Source: Idiomarina piscisalsi (GTDB lineage: Bacteria > Pseudomonadota > Gammaproteobacteria > Enterobacterales > Alteromonadaceae). Taken from it: a stretch of 64,000 nucleotides of DNA. The stretch lies in assembly GCF_003987095.1 (NCBI RefSeq), contig NZ_PIQA01000013.1:62001-126000 (forward strand), given 5' to 3'. This document shows positions 14,442 to 23,782 of the stretch, in pieces. Numbering within the stretch: the stretch's first letter is position 1; each line of letters opens with the position of its first letter. The position numbers were made by a program, and so were the translations under genes. The notes beneath the pieces were generated by a model. It did no database searches and had not been told where the DNA came from. It was given only the letters and a program-made list of their open reading frames with translations.

Positions 14442-17183
14442 GCTTATCGAGATGAGCAAAGGAGAACAGGTATTTCATACCGCGCGCTCGAATTATTCGA
14501 CAAACTGCCACTTTCTTACCGTTTTGCAGCGGCGTTGCTATTACCCGTTATCGCAATTATTTGGATGTCTGGGTCTAATATTATAGAGCTGCGGCAATCG
14601 GTAAATAGGCTAGATGCGCTGAATGATAATATCACGCTGGTGACAGCGGCCGGTCAGCTTGTCGGCACATTGCAACGTGAGCGTGGCTTGAGTGTGCTCA
14701 TTACAGACACCGGCACTGAGCGTTTGCGTTCGCGGTTAATGCAAAGCCGTGAGAGAACGAACCAGCAGCTGATAAACCTAAAGCAAAAGCTGGGTTCAGT
14801 AGATATTACGTCGGAAACCAAAGCGCTTCACCAAGGCTTAAAGCTAGCGACTGACGCACTGGGTCAGCTACCGGTTATGCGGGAGCGTGTCGATAATGAG
14901 CAAGCGATCCCTGATGAAATACTTCAGTTTTATACGACAATTATTCGGCAAGCTAATAGTCAGTTAAATGAGTTGGCTAGTGACTTATCAATAGCAAGCC
15001 TCTCGCGGGAAGTGAATGCTTACTTTATTTTAAACCGACTGCGAGAATTACTGGGACAAGAACGTGTTATTGTCGGTAAAGCGCTGTTAAATGGCAAAAT
15101 GAGCCAAGAAGACATTCGTCAACTGGCTTATAACGCCGGCCGCCAGCGCAGCTTGCTTATTGGTTTTGAAAGTCAAACCACGGTGGAGCCTGGCGGTGAG
15201 TTGTCCGCGTTAACAACGGAGTTTCGGCAAAAGCTACTCGCAACACGAACGCCTAATGAGTTACTTCAGGGCATGGACGCTGACGTGTGGATAGCTCAGC
15301 AGACACAGCTTATTGCGACCGTTCAGGACGTTGAGCAACGGTTAATCACGAGCATTAAAGAAACGGCGACGAGCTATTATGAATCGTCCCTCAACGAGCT
15401 CTGGCGTTACGTCATTATTTCACCATTGGTGTTGCTGACGGCACTGTTCCTAAGCTGGCTCATTCTGCGCTATGTGCGTCGCCAAATAATGTTGGCAGAC
15501 TCCGTTTTTCAATATACGCAAGACCGCATTACTATCACGGATGCCGATGGCCGAATTCTGGACGTAAACCCGGCCTTTACGCGCATTACCGGCTATAAAA
15601 AACGCGAAGTGCTGGGTAAAAACCCCCGGTTCTTAAAGTCCGGGCGTCAGGGGAAATCGTTTTATCGCTCTATGTTTCAGCAGCTAATAAAAGACGGCTT
15701 CTGGCAAGGTGAGCTGTGGAACCGTCGTAAGAACGGCGAGTTTTATGCTGAGCTGGCGTCCATGAGCGCTATTAAGAATAAGCGCGGCGAAGTACAAAAC
15801 TTTGTCGGCATTAGTTCGGACGTAACAGAACGAGCGTTTGCCCATAAGGAGGAATTAGAATTCAGAACCTACCACGACGCTCTGACCGGGCTTCCTAATA
15901 TCTTACTTGTACGAGACCGCCTGGAACACGCATTGAGCATTGCTGGTCGTAAAGGCGACATGGTCGTGGTCGCGTCTATCGACGTCGATAATTTCAAAAA
16001 TATCAACGCTCAGTTTGGCCATGCGGTGGGTGATAAAGTCATAGAGCAGCTTGCCCGGCGGCTCAACGCCACCATACGCGATGGCGATACGGTCGGAAGG
16101 CTCAGCGGCGATGAATTTTTATTGGTCATTGAAGGTGGAGAGAGTGAACTGCAGGTGAATGAGGTTCTCGAGCGAATAAAGTCCGAGCTCTCCGAAACCA
16201 TCACCGTTGGCTCTTACACCATGGATATTACCGTCAGTATGGGTGTTACTGCGTATCCGCAGGACAACAACGATGCCGATACCCTCATTCGCCACTCCAG
16301 CCAGTCACTGCATCAGTCTAAGCGCAACGGCCGTGACCGCATAACGTGGTTTGATACGCATCGCGAGCAAGAGCAGGCGAAGTTGACCGAGCTTATTAAG
16401 CGTATGGAGCTGGCTATTAGTCATGATGAGCTGGAGCTTTTTTACCAACCCAAAGTGAATATGGAAACCTGTGAGGTCATAGGCGTTGAGGCGCTACTGC
16501 GCTGGCGCGACCCTGAGCGCGGGTTGGTACCACCGGGTGACTTTTTGCCATTTATAGAAGAACATCCGTTCTCTATTACGATTGGTAACTGGGTGCTCAA
16601 TGAAGCACTGAAGCAAGTGAGTGAATGGCGTTCACAAGGCGTTGAGTTGCCCGTTAGTGTGAATATCAATGCCTTGCAGTTACTCGACAATCAGTTCTTA
16701 GATTCGGTCAGCACGCACCTCGGCCATTACACCAATGTGTCACCGAAATATTTAGAGATAGAAGTGCTGGAAAGCGCCGCCATTGGTGAAATTCATAAGG
16801 CGGCTGACGTGTTGGCGAAATGCAAAAAAATGGGTATTCCTGTGTCTCTGGATGACTTTGGCACCGGCTATGCCGCACTCGATTACCTGAAGCGTTTACC
16901 GGCACAAACGCTCAAAATAGACCAAAGCTTTGTCCGTGACATGCTGACAGACGAAGGTGATTTGGCCATTGTGAAAGGCATTATTGGTTTGGCCGATGCC
17001 TTTGACTTCAACATTATTGCCGAAGGCGTCGAAACCGAGCCACAGGGTAAAACACTGGTTGAGCTAGGCTGCGTTCTGGGTCAAGGGTATGGCATTGCGA
17101 AACCGATGCCGGCAAACGACGTACTGCCATGGCTTAAAAACTGGAAATACCCTGACGGTTGGGGTGGGTATGAGAGTTTGTGA
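14433..17183 (+). CDS. NIT-PAS-GGDEF-EAL c-di-GMP signalling membrane protein
   Basis: Domains in order: helix 1 (about 31-47), a periplasmic NIT nitrate/nitrite-sensing-type helical domain (signature QRERGLSVLITDTG), helix 2 (about 326-345), PAS (about 355-470), GGDEF (about 480-640) and EAL (about 655-900). The GGDEF motif is SGDEF (558-562), a variant. EAL residues are complete (EALLRW at 686, DDFGTGYAAL, KIDQSFV, AEGVET), so phosphodiesterase activity is expected; cyclase activity is uncertain. The start is unclear. GTG at 14433 has no SD and lies in an inverted repeat, while AAAGGAG at 14458-14464 is followed seven bases later by an in-frame ATT (14472). No in-frame ATG exists until residue 45. 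Confidence 0.9.
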   Translation: MYNAYRDEQRRTGISYRALELFDKLPLSYRFAAALLLPVIAIIWMSGSNIIELRQSVNRLDALNDNITLVTAAGQLVGTLQRERGLSVLITDTGTERLRSRLMQSRERTNQQLINLKQKLGSVDITSETKALHQGLKLATDALGQLPVMRERVDNEQAIPDEILQFYTTIIRQANSQLNELASDLSIASLSREVNAYFILNRLRELLGQERVIVGKALLNGKMSQEDIRQLAYNAGRQRSLLIGFESQTTVEPGGELSALTTEFRQKLLATRTPNELLQGMDADVWIAQQTQLIATVQDVEQRLITSIKETATSYYESSLNELWRYVIISPLVLLTALFLSWLILRYVRRQIMLADSVFQYTQDRITITDADGRILDVNPAFTRITGYKKREVLGKNPRFLKSGRQGKSFYRSMFQQLIKDGFWQGELWNRRKNGEFYAELASMSAIKNKRGEVQNFVGISSDVTERAFAHKEELEFRTYHDALTGLPNILLVRDRLEHALSIAGRKGDMVVVASIDVDNFKNINAQFGHAVGDKVIEQLARRLNATIRDGDTVGRLSGDEFLLVIEGGESELQVNEVLERIKSELSETITVGSYTMDITVSMGVTAYPQDNNDADTLIRHSSQSLHQSKRNGRDRITWFDTHREQEQAKLTELIKRMELAISHDELELFYQPKVNMETCEVIGVEALLRWRDPERGLVPPGDFLPFIEEHPFSITIGNWVLNEALKQVSEWRSQGVELPVSVNINALQLLDNQFLDSVSTHLGHYTNVSPKYLEIEVLESAAIGEIHKAADVLAKCKKMGIPVSLDDFGTGYAALDYLKRLPAQTLKIDQSFVRDMLTDEGDLAIVKGIIGLADAFDFNIIAEGVETEPQGKTLVELGCVLGQGYGIAKPMPANDVLPWLKNWKYPDGWGGYESL

Positions 17184-17237
17184 GATAGAAATGTGGCTTT
17201 CCGCTAATGGCACTTAACAGCCATCCGTAGTGCCCAT

Positions 17238-18419
17238 TTACAACTCAGACCCACAAGCAAAACCACTACTCCACGCCCATTGAAAATTAAAGCCTCCTAG
17301 CCAGCCTGTTACGTCCAGCACTTCGCCAATGAAGTACAGACCCGGTTGCTTTTGGCTTTCCATGGTTTTGGAGCTGACTTCGTCGACGTTCACGCCGCCT
17401 AGGGTGACTTCGGCGGTGCGATAGCCTTCGGTGCCGTTGGGTTTGAGCTGCCAGCGGTTCAAGTTATCGGCTATGGTCTGGAACTGTGCGTTCGACGTAT
17501 CAGCCAGTTTATTGCTTAATGGCCACTGGTGGTGCTCGGCCAGTGCGGTCACCACGCGTTTCGGGAAGTGCGCTTGCAGAATCGTATTAAGTTGAGTTTT
17601 CGGTTGCTGGCGCTGCTGGTCTTTCAGCCATTCGTAAGCGTCTACGTCGGGCAGCAGGTTAATGGTCACGGCTTCGCCGGGCTGCCAGTAGGACGACACC
17701 TGCAAAATAGCGGGACCGCTGACGCCTCGGTGCGTAAACAACATGGCTTCACGGAAATAGCCGTCGTTAGCCTCTGCGGTCACTGGTACCGCAACGCCGG
17801 AAAGCTCGGCAAAGCGTTCTTTGTCGTCTTCTTGCAGGGTAAATGGGACTAAGCCCGCGCGTACGGGCACAATGGAGTGCCCAAACTGTTCGGCAATTTG
17901 ATAACCCAGGGGGGTAGCGCCGAGTTTCGGCATGGAAAGCCCGCCACAGGCAACCACCAGTTTATCGCTGCGGTATTCACCACGGCTGGTGTCTAGGCAA
18001 TACTCGTCGTCAAAGTCGACCGACACAATGTCAGTACGTAACTGTACCCGCGCGCCGTAGCGGTCGCACTCGCTCATGAGCATGCGCACAATGTCTTTGG
18101 CGGAGTCGTCGCAAAACAACTGGCCTAAGGTTTTCTCATGGTAAGGAATGCCGTATTCAGCTACTAACCCAATGAAGTCCCATTGGGTATAGCGGCTAAG
18201 CGCAGACTTACAAAAGTGCGGGTTAGATGACAAAAAGTTATCGGGACCGGCGTACATATTGGTAAAATTACAGCGGCCGCCGCCCGATATCAGTATTTTC
18301 TTGCCCGCCTGCTTGGCGTGATCAAGCACTAATACCGACTTACCGCGTTTAGCAGCATGGGCAGCGCAGTGAAGCCCTGCCGCCCCGGCACCGATAACAA
18401 TGACATCCCAGTTCGACAT
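17238..18419 (-). CDS. yhiN: HI0933/YhiN-family FAD-dependent oxidoreductase
   Basis: The 393-residue flavoprotein has an N-terminal dinucleotide-binding motif (VIVIGAGAAGLHCAAHAAKRGKSVLVLD) and the family signature ILISGGGRCNFTNMY. It also has GLSMPKLGATPLGYQIAEQFGH, FTHRGVSGPAILQVSSYW, and the C-terminal FAD-contacting GEVLDVTGWLGGFNFQWAWSSG. The family is called BaiN/RdsA-like or HI0933-like; the cellular substrate is unknown. Its ATG overlaps the peroxiredoxin stop by one base, making it the last gene of the overlapping dam-elaA-rsmJ-peroxiredoxin-yhiN run. That context suggests a redox role, as an inference. Confidence 0.9.
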   Translation of the reverse strand: MSNWDVIVIGAGAAGLHCAAHAAKRGKSVLVLDHAKQAGKKILISGGGRCNFTNMYAGPDNFLSSNPHFCKSALSRYTQWDFIGLVAEYGIPYHEKTLGQLFCDDSAKDIVRMLMSECDRYGARVQLRTDIVSVDFDDEYCLDTSRGEYRSDKLVVACGGLSMPKLGATPLGYQIAEQFGHSIVPVRAGLVPFTLQEDDKERFAELSGVAVPVTAEANDGYFREAMLFTHRGVSGPAILQVSSYWQPGEAVTINLLPDVDAYEWLKDQQRQQPKTQLNTILQAHFPKRVVTALAEHHQWPLSNKLADTSNAQFQTIADNLNRWQLKPNGTEGYRTAEVTLGGVNVDEVSSKTMESQKQPGLYFIGEVLDVTGWLGGFNFQWAWSSGFACGSEL

Positions 18420-18910
18420 TATTGTTGCAACTGCTCCAGAATGTATTCCGCTTTGCTGACTTCAAAGGCTTTTTCGTCTTCAACGTATAAGCCTTTTACA
18501 GTGCCGTCGGTAATGACCATGGCATAGCGTTTTGAGCGAATACCGCCAAAGTTGCCCGTGTCCATTGCCAGGCCGAGCATTTGGTTATAGGCGCCGTTAC
18601 CGTCAGACAATAACCGAACGTTTTCTCCGATCCCAAGCGACTCGCCCCAGGCTTTCATCACAAAGGCGTCATTAACGGCTACGCAGTTAATGCTTAAAAC
18701 ACCAGCTTCTTCAAATGCTTCCGCGTGTTCGACATAACCGGGCAAGTGTTTTTCCGAACAGGTCGGAGTAAAAGCGCCGGGTACGGAGAACAATATGTGG
18801 GTGCCCTTAGCAAATATCTCTGCTGGGTCGTAATTTTGAATGCCAAGTTCACCTTTGCTGGTCAGTGAACCGGATGGAATTTTATCGCCTTCTTTAATTT
18901 GCTGACTCAT
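18419..18910 (-). CDS. Peroxiredoxin (Prx5-like)
   Basis: This thiol peroxidase of 163 residues reduces hydroperoxides. The active-site loop VPGAFTPTCSEKHLPGY carries the peroxidatic Cys51 with the Thr and Pro of the catalytic pocket. The rest (VNDAFVMKAWGESLGI, FGGIRSKRYAMVITDG) fits the Prx5 subfamily. A second cysteine (Cys75, in INCVAVND) is at the usual position in bacterial Prx5 but is probably not resolving. There is no fused glutaredoxin, so an external reductant is needed. SD GAGG lies before the ATG. It overlaps rsmJ by 17 bases and yhiN by one, so translational coupling is likely. Confidence 0.92.
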   Translation of the reverse strand: MSQQIKEGDKIPSGSLTSKGELGIQNYDPAEIFAKGTHILFSVPGAFTPTCSEKHLPGYVEHAEAFEEAGVLSINCVAVNDAFVMKAWGESLGIGENVRLLSDGNGAYNQMLGLAMDTGNFGGIRSKRYAMVITDGTVKGLYVEDEKAFEVSKAEYILEQLQQ

Positions 18911-19685
18911 TGAAACCTCGTTTTATGTAAACATCAAAGCGATGTTTTTTACTCTTAATTTGGCTGTTTGGTTCACGCTCTGCCAGAAAAGGTGCGCTGT
19001 TCGGGCGCTTAACCACCACTCGGAATTTAGCATGGGCAAGTGCAGGCTCCAGTAGCGAATTAGCGTCGTTGTCGCTGCCGACCAACTGCTGAAAAATTTG
19101 CATGTCCTTTTTCACCTGCGCTTTTTGCTTGCCGGTTTTTGGGTACATTGGGTCTAAATACACCACGTCGGGCTCGTGGGTGAAGCCTTTGCCGGTGTAT
19201 AAGTTGTCAGTGCCTATTAGGTGCATTCGCTGACAGGCTTCGCCAATATCGTCGGCTTCTAACTGAGCTCTGTGCAGGCCGTTATCGAGCAGCGCAGCGA
19301 CCACCGGGTGACGTTCTATAAGCTGCACACTACAGCCTAACCCGGCCAGTACAAAGGCGTCTCGGCCAAGGCCGGCAGTGCCGTCAACGACCAACGGTTT
19401 GAACTGCCCGGTGACACCCACTGCCTTGGCTATGGCTTCGTTTTTTAATTGCGTATTCTGCGCACGGTACGCGGCTTTTCCCTGATGAAAGTCGACCACT
19501 AGCGGTGACATTTTCTGTGGGCTTTGCAGCCAGTGCAGGGCTAACACACCGTCATTCAGCCACAGCTGAAAAGCGTCATCGTTTCTGGCTTCCGACGGCA
19601 GCCCCCAACGTTCGGCAATAGTTTTTGCGGCAACGATGTCAGCATCGCTGCTTGCAAGCACCGGAACCCGAGCTGTGACGGTCAC
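18894..19685 (-). CDS. rsmJ: 16S rRNA m2G1516 methyltransferase
   Basis: This SAM-dependent enzyme (formerly YhiQ) methylates guanine 1516 of 16S rRNA. Conserved blocks are LVVDFHQGKAAYR, VVDGTAGLGRDAFVLAGLG (SAM-binding motif I), VQLIERHPVVAALLDNGL, and the catalytic VYLDPMYPKTGKQKAQVKKDMQ. The start is GTG, overlapping the elaA-like stop as GTGA (four bases). The 3' end overlaps the peroxiredoxin gene by 17 bases. The 263-residue length is near the E. coli protein. Confidence 0.93.
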   Translation of the reverse strand: MTVTARVPVLASSDADIVAAKTIAERWGLPSEARNDDAFQLWLNDGVLALHWLQSPQKMSPLVVDFHQGKAAYRAQNTQLKNEAIAKAVGVTGQFKPLVVDGTAGLGRDAFVLAGLGCSVQLIERHPVVAALLDNGLHRAQLEADDIGEACQRMHLIGTDNLYTGKGFTHEPDVVYLDPMYPKTGKQKAQVKKDMQIFQQLVGSDNDANSLLEPALAHAKFRVVVKRPNSAPFLAEREPNSQIKSKKHRFDVYIKRGFNESAN

Positions 19686-20134
19686 TGAGCCGCCTTACGT
19701 TGCATATCAATGTGTGGAATATCGTCTTCCAGATATTCTTCGCTGATAGGCTCAAAGCCGAAGCTTTTATAAAAGTCGAGTAGATAAACCTGAGCACCCA
19801 CGCGAATAGGCGCCTGCGGTGCGTACTTCTCAAGATAGTCGATGCTGCGTTGCATAAGCTCAATGCCAAGCTTTTGGCGACGTACTTTCTCATGAGTCAG
19901 CACGCGGCCAATACGCGAGTAGCCAGTGTCTGCGGTGGCAAGGTAAAGACGCGCGTAGGCGACCATTTCATCGGCGGTGTTGCGTGCGTATAAATGCAGT
20001 GCGTGTTCATCGGCGCCGTCGGCATCGAGGTACGGACAGGTTTGCTCGACAACGAACACCTCCTGGCGAACTTTCAGTAAGTCGTAGAGATCGTGCAGTG
20101 AAAGGTCGTTAAATGCTTTTAAATGCCAGTTCAT
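19682..20134 (-). CDS. elaA: ElaA-type GNAT N-acetyltransferase
   Basis: The 150-residue GNAT enzyme has the ElaA opening: KAFNDLSLHDLYDLLKVRQEVFVVEQTCPYLDADGAD. The acetyl-CoA-binding part reads RIGRVLTHEKVRRQKLGIELMQ, a variant of the R/Q-x-x-G-x-G/A loop with Q-K-L-G. The tail is IRVGAQVYLLDFYKSFGFEPISEEYLEDDIPHIDMQR. The substrate is unknown. ATGA overlap with the dam stop and GTGA overlap with the rsmJ start place it in the middle of one coupled operon. Confidence 0.88.
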   Translation of the reverse strand: MNWHLKAFNDLSLHDLYDLLKVRQEVFVVEQTCPYLDADGADEHALHLYARNTADEMVAYARLYLATADTGYSRIGRVLTHEKVRRQKLGIELMQRSIDYLEKYAPQAPIRVGAQVYLLDFYKSFGFEPISEEYLEDDIPHIDMQRKAAQ

Positions 20135-21003
20135 GTGCCTACTTTCTTCAGTTTTTTATTAATAGATACGACATTGCTTGCGGCTGAATCCGTATTATAG
20201 AGCGCAAGCAGTTCGGTAACGGGTTTACGGCCGTCACCCTTTTGACTAATACTGCGCGACACCGACAAGCTGCTAATATCCGCTTGCTTGTAGAGGGCCC
20301 GCGTTAGTTCAGTATCGTGATTGCTAATAAGCACCGGTATATCTCTTTTCTTGGCCACTTGTGCTGCCCGGCGTGCGAGCTCGTGTTGGTCGGTTAGACC
20401 AAAGCCACCAGTCGCGTAGCTGGTGAAGTTAGACGCTTGTACTAATGGCGCATACGGTGGGTCGCAATAAATGACGTCGCCCTGACGTGCGCGGCGAAAA
20501 ACTTGCTCAAACGGCCGGCAAATAAACTTGGCTTTGCGGGCTTTTTCGGCAAAATGCTCGAGCTCTTTTTCCGGGAAATAGGGTTTTCGATAGTCGCCAA
20601 AAGGAACGTTAAAAATGCCTTTGCTGTTGTAGCGGCATAAGCCGTTATAACCATGTCGGTTCATATACAAGAACAGCAAAGAGCGGTAGTACGGGTCGCT
20701 GCTGGCGTTAAACTCTGCCCGTAGCGCGTAGTAAGCGTCGGGCTGGTTATTACGGTCAATGAAAAGCTTGCGGGCGTCCTGAATAAAGGTTTTAGGACGA
20801 CGCTTCACGAACTGATACAGGGTTATTAAGTCCTGGTTAATGTCGTTCAGCAGGTAACTGTCGTAGTCCGTATTCAGAAACACAGAGCCGGCACCAACAA
20901 AGGGCTCAATGAGCTTTTTACCTTGCGGCAAGCGTGCTGATATTGGCTCGATAAGTGAGTACTTACCGCCTGCCCATTTTAAAAATGCCCGATTCTTCTT
21001 CAT
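20131..21003 (-). CDS. dam: DNA adenine methylase
   Basis: This enzyme methylates adenine in GATC and serves mismatch repair, replication timing and gene control. The 290-residue protein has the SAM motif FLKWAGGKYSLIEPI (residues 7-21) and LIEPFVGAGSVFLN. It also has the RYNSKGIFNVPFGDY recognition region and the catalytic DPPY at 181-184. It lies downstream of aroB-damX as in enterics, with a 69-base gap after damX. The C-terminal tail after LALYN is longer than usual and basic. A role in orphan GATC methylation is well supported by context. Confidence 0.95.
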   Translation of the reverse strand: MKKNRAFLKWAGGKYSLIEPISARLPQGKKLIEPFVGAGSVFLNTDYDSYLLNDINQDLITLYQFVKRRPKTFIQDARKLFIDRNNQPDAYYALRAEFNASSDPYYRSLLFLYMNRHGYNGLCRYNSKGIFNVPFGDYRKPYFPEKELEHFAEKARKAKFICRPFEQVFRRARQGDVIYCDPPYAPLVQASNFTSYATGGFGLTDQHELARRAAQVAKKRDIPVLISNHDTELTRALYKQADISSLSVSRSISQKGDGRKPVTELLALYNTDSAASNVVSINKKLKKVGT

Positions 21004-21072
21004 GCGCCGGCCGTTGGTTGATCCTCAACGGATTGTAACCCAAAGGCCGGGGGATGAAAATTGCTGTGAGTA

Positions 21073-22644
21073 TTAACGTCCCTGAATGTCGGTATGAACG
21101 CTGGCAAATGACTTAGCCCAGGGCTCCATTTGCTGAACCGCCTGAGGCAGTTCGCTAGCGGCATTGCGTGCCTGTTCAATACTATTGTAGCTACCAAAAA
21201 TAATGACATAGCGGTTATCTTCGCGCTGATACACCTGCGTATTGTCAGTTAAGCCGTAGTCCTGGCGGAAATCTGACAGCAGCTGCGTGTCGCTGATAAT
21301 ACTAATTTGTAAGGTGTAACTGTCAATCGGCTGGCTCAGTGCCCATTCGGTGTTAAACGGTAATTCCTGAGTCTGTGCCGTTTGACTTGTCGCTGGTTCT
21401 GCTTGGGCGGGCTGGTTGGCTGCTGTTTCTGCTGGCGCTTCATTGCTTTCACCAGACTCAGCAACCACGGTGCCTACCGGTTCAGCCTCTTTCGGTTGTT
21501 GCTCTTTAATGAAGCCAACGCTGATATCACCTTCTGTTATCTCCGCTGCGGCTTTGTTATTTAGAGTACCCAAAGAAGCTCGATAAGACGATGCCAACTC
21601 TTCAGGAACAAGTTCCAGTGAGCGCTCGTTAATAGGTTCAAAGGTTGGTAACTCGGTTGTTTGTGGCTCTTCTGCCTGAGCCGGAGCAGGCTCGCCCTCA
21701 CCCTCGCTTGCTTGTGTGGATGTTGCGTCAGTTGCTTCTGGCGACGGCTTCTCTTGAACTGAGCCATTGAACTGCTCCCATAACGGCAGTAACTGGTCTT
21801 TATTCAGATAGCCAGCGACCGCGGTGCTGATAAGTGCAGCAATTAAAATAAGAGGCCACAGCTTCATTTTTGAGGGTGTCTTCTTAGCGTCTGACTCGGA
21901 CGCACTTGCCGGCGCACTTTGCTCTTGTTCTGCCGGTGAGGTGTCACGATAGCGCGCCGCCTGAGTCGCTAAAGCCAGTTGCAGGCGTTGTTGTATTTCC
22001 CCCGGGTAGCCGTTAATCGAGTTTAAAAACTGCTGAATGCGCTCTAAATTCCAGAAACTGCGTTGTTTTTCAGGCAACAACGCCTGCACGAAGCGAATTT
22101 GCTCTTCGTGGCTGAATGGCTGAACTTCGACCAATGCGGGGCCTTGCACGCGAAGGTGTGGTGCCGGGCGTTGCTGCTGTGCCCAACGCGAACTACCGGC
22201 AACGATAATGCTGGTGCGTTGGCCAATGGCGCTGAGTTGTGAAACTGTTGATATGCACTCGGCCAGAAAACTTTCAGACAGGTATTCGCCGTTGTCTATC
22301 ACAATAATGGCGTGGTTCAGGGGGCGTTGGCGCTGAATTTGGCGGCTGAGTGACTCGTCACTAATGCTGATAGTACCAAACAGCTGATTCAGGATTTGCG
22401 CCCGCAGACGGTCGTTGGTTGAACGCTCGTTGGCTGAAATGAAAGCGACTTCCGCATAGTCCGACGCTTGCTCCAGAAAAAGTTCTGCAATGGTCGTTTT
22501 ACCGCTACCTTCAGCGCCGTGCAGCATAATTAAAGACACACTTTGCTGGCATTGTTGATGGAGTTGATCAATTGCCTGCTGCTGGCTCGGTTTATTTTTT
22601 ACCGGTGCGGCAACAATGTGTTGTGTGGTCGCAAGTGCTTGCAT
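21073..22644 (-). CDS. damX: DamX: AAA ATPase + TM helix + SPOR domain
   Basis: This inner-membrane cell-division protein binds septal peptidoglycan. Residues about 15-235 form a GspA/ExeA-like AAA domain with Walker A GAEGSGKTT and Walker B-like AIIVIDNGEYLS. One helix follows (about 262-280), then a long low-complexity linker rich in Glu, Ala, Gln and Pro. A C-terminal SPOR domain (about 440-520, YTLQISIISDTQLL and NRYVIIFGSYNSIEQARNA) ends it. E. coli DamX lacks the ATPase part, while Vibrio-type DamX has it. SD AGGA lies before the ATG. It sits between aroB and dam in the classical order and is probably co-transcribed. Confidence 0.9.
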   Translation of the reverse strand: MQALATTQHIVAAPVKNKPSQQQAIDQLHQQCQQSVSLIMLHGAEGSGKTTIAELFLEQASDYAEVAFISANERSTNDRLRAQILNQLFGTISISDESLSRQIQRQRPLNHAIIVIDNGEYLSESFLAECISTVSQLSAIGQRTSIIVAGSSRWAQQQRPAPHLRVQGPALVEVQPFSHEEQIRFVQALLPEKQRSFWNLERIQQFLNSINGYPGEIQQRLQLALATQAARYRDTSPAEQEQSAPASASESDAKKTPSKMKLWPLILIAALISTAVAGYLNKDQLLPLWEQFNGSVQEKPSPEATDATSTQASEGEGEPAPAQAEEPQTTELPTFEPINERSLELVPEELASSYRASLGTLNNKAAAEITEGDISVGFIKEQQPKEAEPVGTVVAESGESNEAPAETAANQPAQAEPATSQTAQTQELPFNTEWALSQPIDSYTLQISIISDTQLLSDFRQDYGLTDNTQVYQREDNRYVIIFGSYNSIEQARNAASELPQAVQQMEPWAKSFASVHTDIQGR

Positions 22645-22690
22645 CGTTTCGTTCCTGTCTGTTTAGCCGAATAGAGATAACGCAGGTGCG

Positions 22691-23764
22691 TTAGCAACAT
22701 TCAGTGATCACAGCAGCAACGGTGGTGTGCTCTATATCTTTGACAACGTCTGCCTGACCAATGGCGGTAGGCAATACAAAATGCAGCTGGCCGTCTTTGA
22801 CCTTTTTGTCACGCTGCATGTACTCCAACCAAGACTCCCAAGTCATTTCTGGCGCTTTAGTCGGCAGTTCAAACGCTGTCAGCAGCTCTTTAATTCGTCG
22901 AAAATCTGACGCCGATAGCCGCTGAGTCACTTCTGACAGCTTAGATGCAATTATAATGCCAGCAGAAACGGCTTCGCCATGCGTCCATTCGCCGTAGGTT
23001 GTGGCAGCCTCAATAGCATGTCCAAAGGTGTGACCGAGGTTCAAAAGCGCTCGTAAGCCTTTTTCGCGCTCATCTTTAGCCACGACTTCGGCTTTTATTT
23101 CGCAGCTGCGCTTTAAGGCATAGGTTAAAGCGTCAGGATCTTGCTGCTTTAACTCTGCCGCGTGGTGCTCCAGCCAATGGAAAAATTCGGCGTCATAAAT
23201 AATGCCGTACTTAACGATTTCTGCCAGGCCACTGCGAAAGTCTCGTTCGGTTAAGGTTTGCAGGCAGTCGATATCGATAGTGACCGACTTAGGTTGGTAA
23301 AACGCACCAATAAGGTTTTTACCGTGAGGATGGTTAACCGCGGTTTTCCCACCCACCGAAGAGTCCACTTGTGACAACAAGGTTGTCGGTATTTGATAAA
23401 AATCGACGCCACGTTGAAAAGTCGCGGCCACAAAGCCTGCTAAGTCGCCAACCACACCTCCGCCTAAGGCAATAATGCCGCAGTCGCGGTTGTAGCCTTT
23501 ACTGATTAACCGGTCCATTATTTCAGCGTAACTGTCGAGGTTCTTAAACTGCTCGCCGTCGCGCATTTCAAAAAAGTCGACTTGGTGGTCGGTTAGCACG
23601 TTCAGCAAGGGTTTTAGATAGTACTGGCTCACCGTCGGATTGGTGATAATAAACAGCTGTTTATTGAGTTTATGGGCGTTGGTCGTGCGGAAGTTGGCAA
23701 GTTGTTCATTGCCAATATGGATAGTGTAGCTGCGTTCGCCTAATGAGACTTGAACCTCGGCCAT
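22691..23764 (-). CDS. aroB: 3-dehydroquinate synthase
   Basis: This enzyme performs step two of the shikimate pathway, converting DAHP to 3-dehydroquinate with NAD and a divalent metal. The 357-residue protein shows DGEQFKNLDSYAEIMD, the NAD-binding ALGGGVVGDLAGFVAATFQRG, TTLLSQVDSSVGGKTAVNHPHGKNLIGAFYQP, EIVKYGIIYDAEFF, and the metal-ligand histidines in LNLGHTFGHAIEAATTYGEWTHGEAV. SD AGGAG lies nine bases before the ATG. It follows aroK by 18 bases and precedes damX. Confidence 0.97.
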   Translation of the reverse strand: MAEVQVSLGERSYTIHIGNEQLANFRTTNAHKLNKQLFIITNPTVSQYYLKPLLNVLTDHQVDFFEMRDGEQFKNLDSYAEIMDRLISKGYNRDCGIIALGGGVVGDLAGFVAATFQRGVDFYQIPTTLLSQVDSSVGGKTAVNHPHGKNLIGAFYQPKSVTIDIDCLQTLTERDFRSGLAEIVKYGIIYDAEFFHWLEHHAAELKQQDPDALTYALKRSCEIKAEVVAKDEREKGLRALLNLGHTFGHAIEAATTYGEWTHGEAVSAGIIIASKLSEVTQRLSASDFRRIKELLTAFELPTKAPEMTWESWLEYMQRDKKVKDGQLHFVLPTAIGQADVVKDIEHTTVAAVITECC

Positions 23765-23782
23765 GAACGCAGCTCCTTTGTT

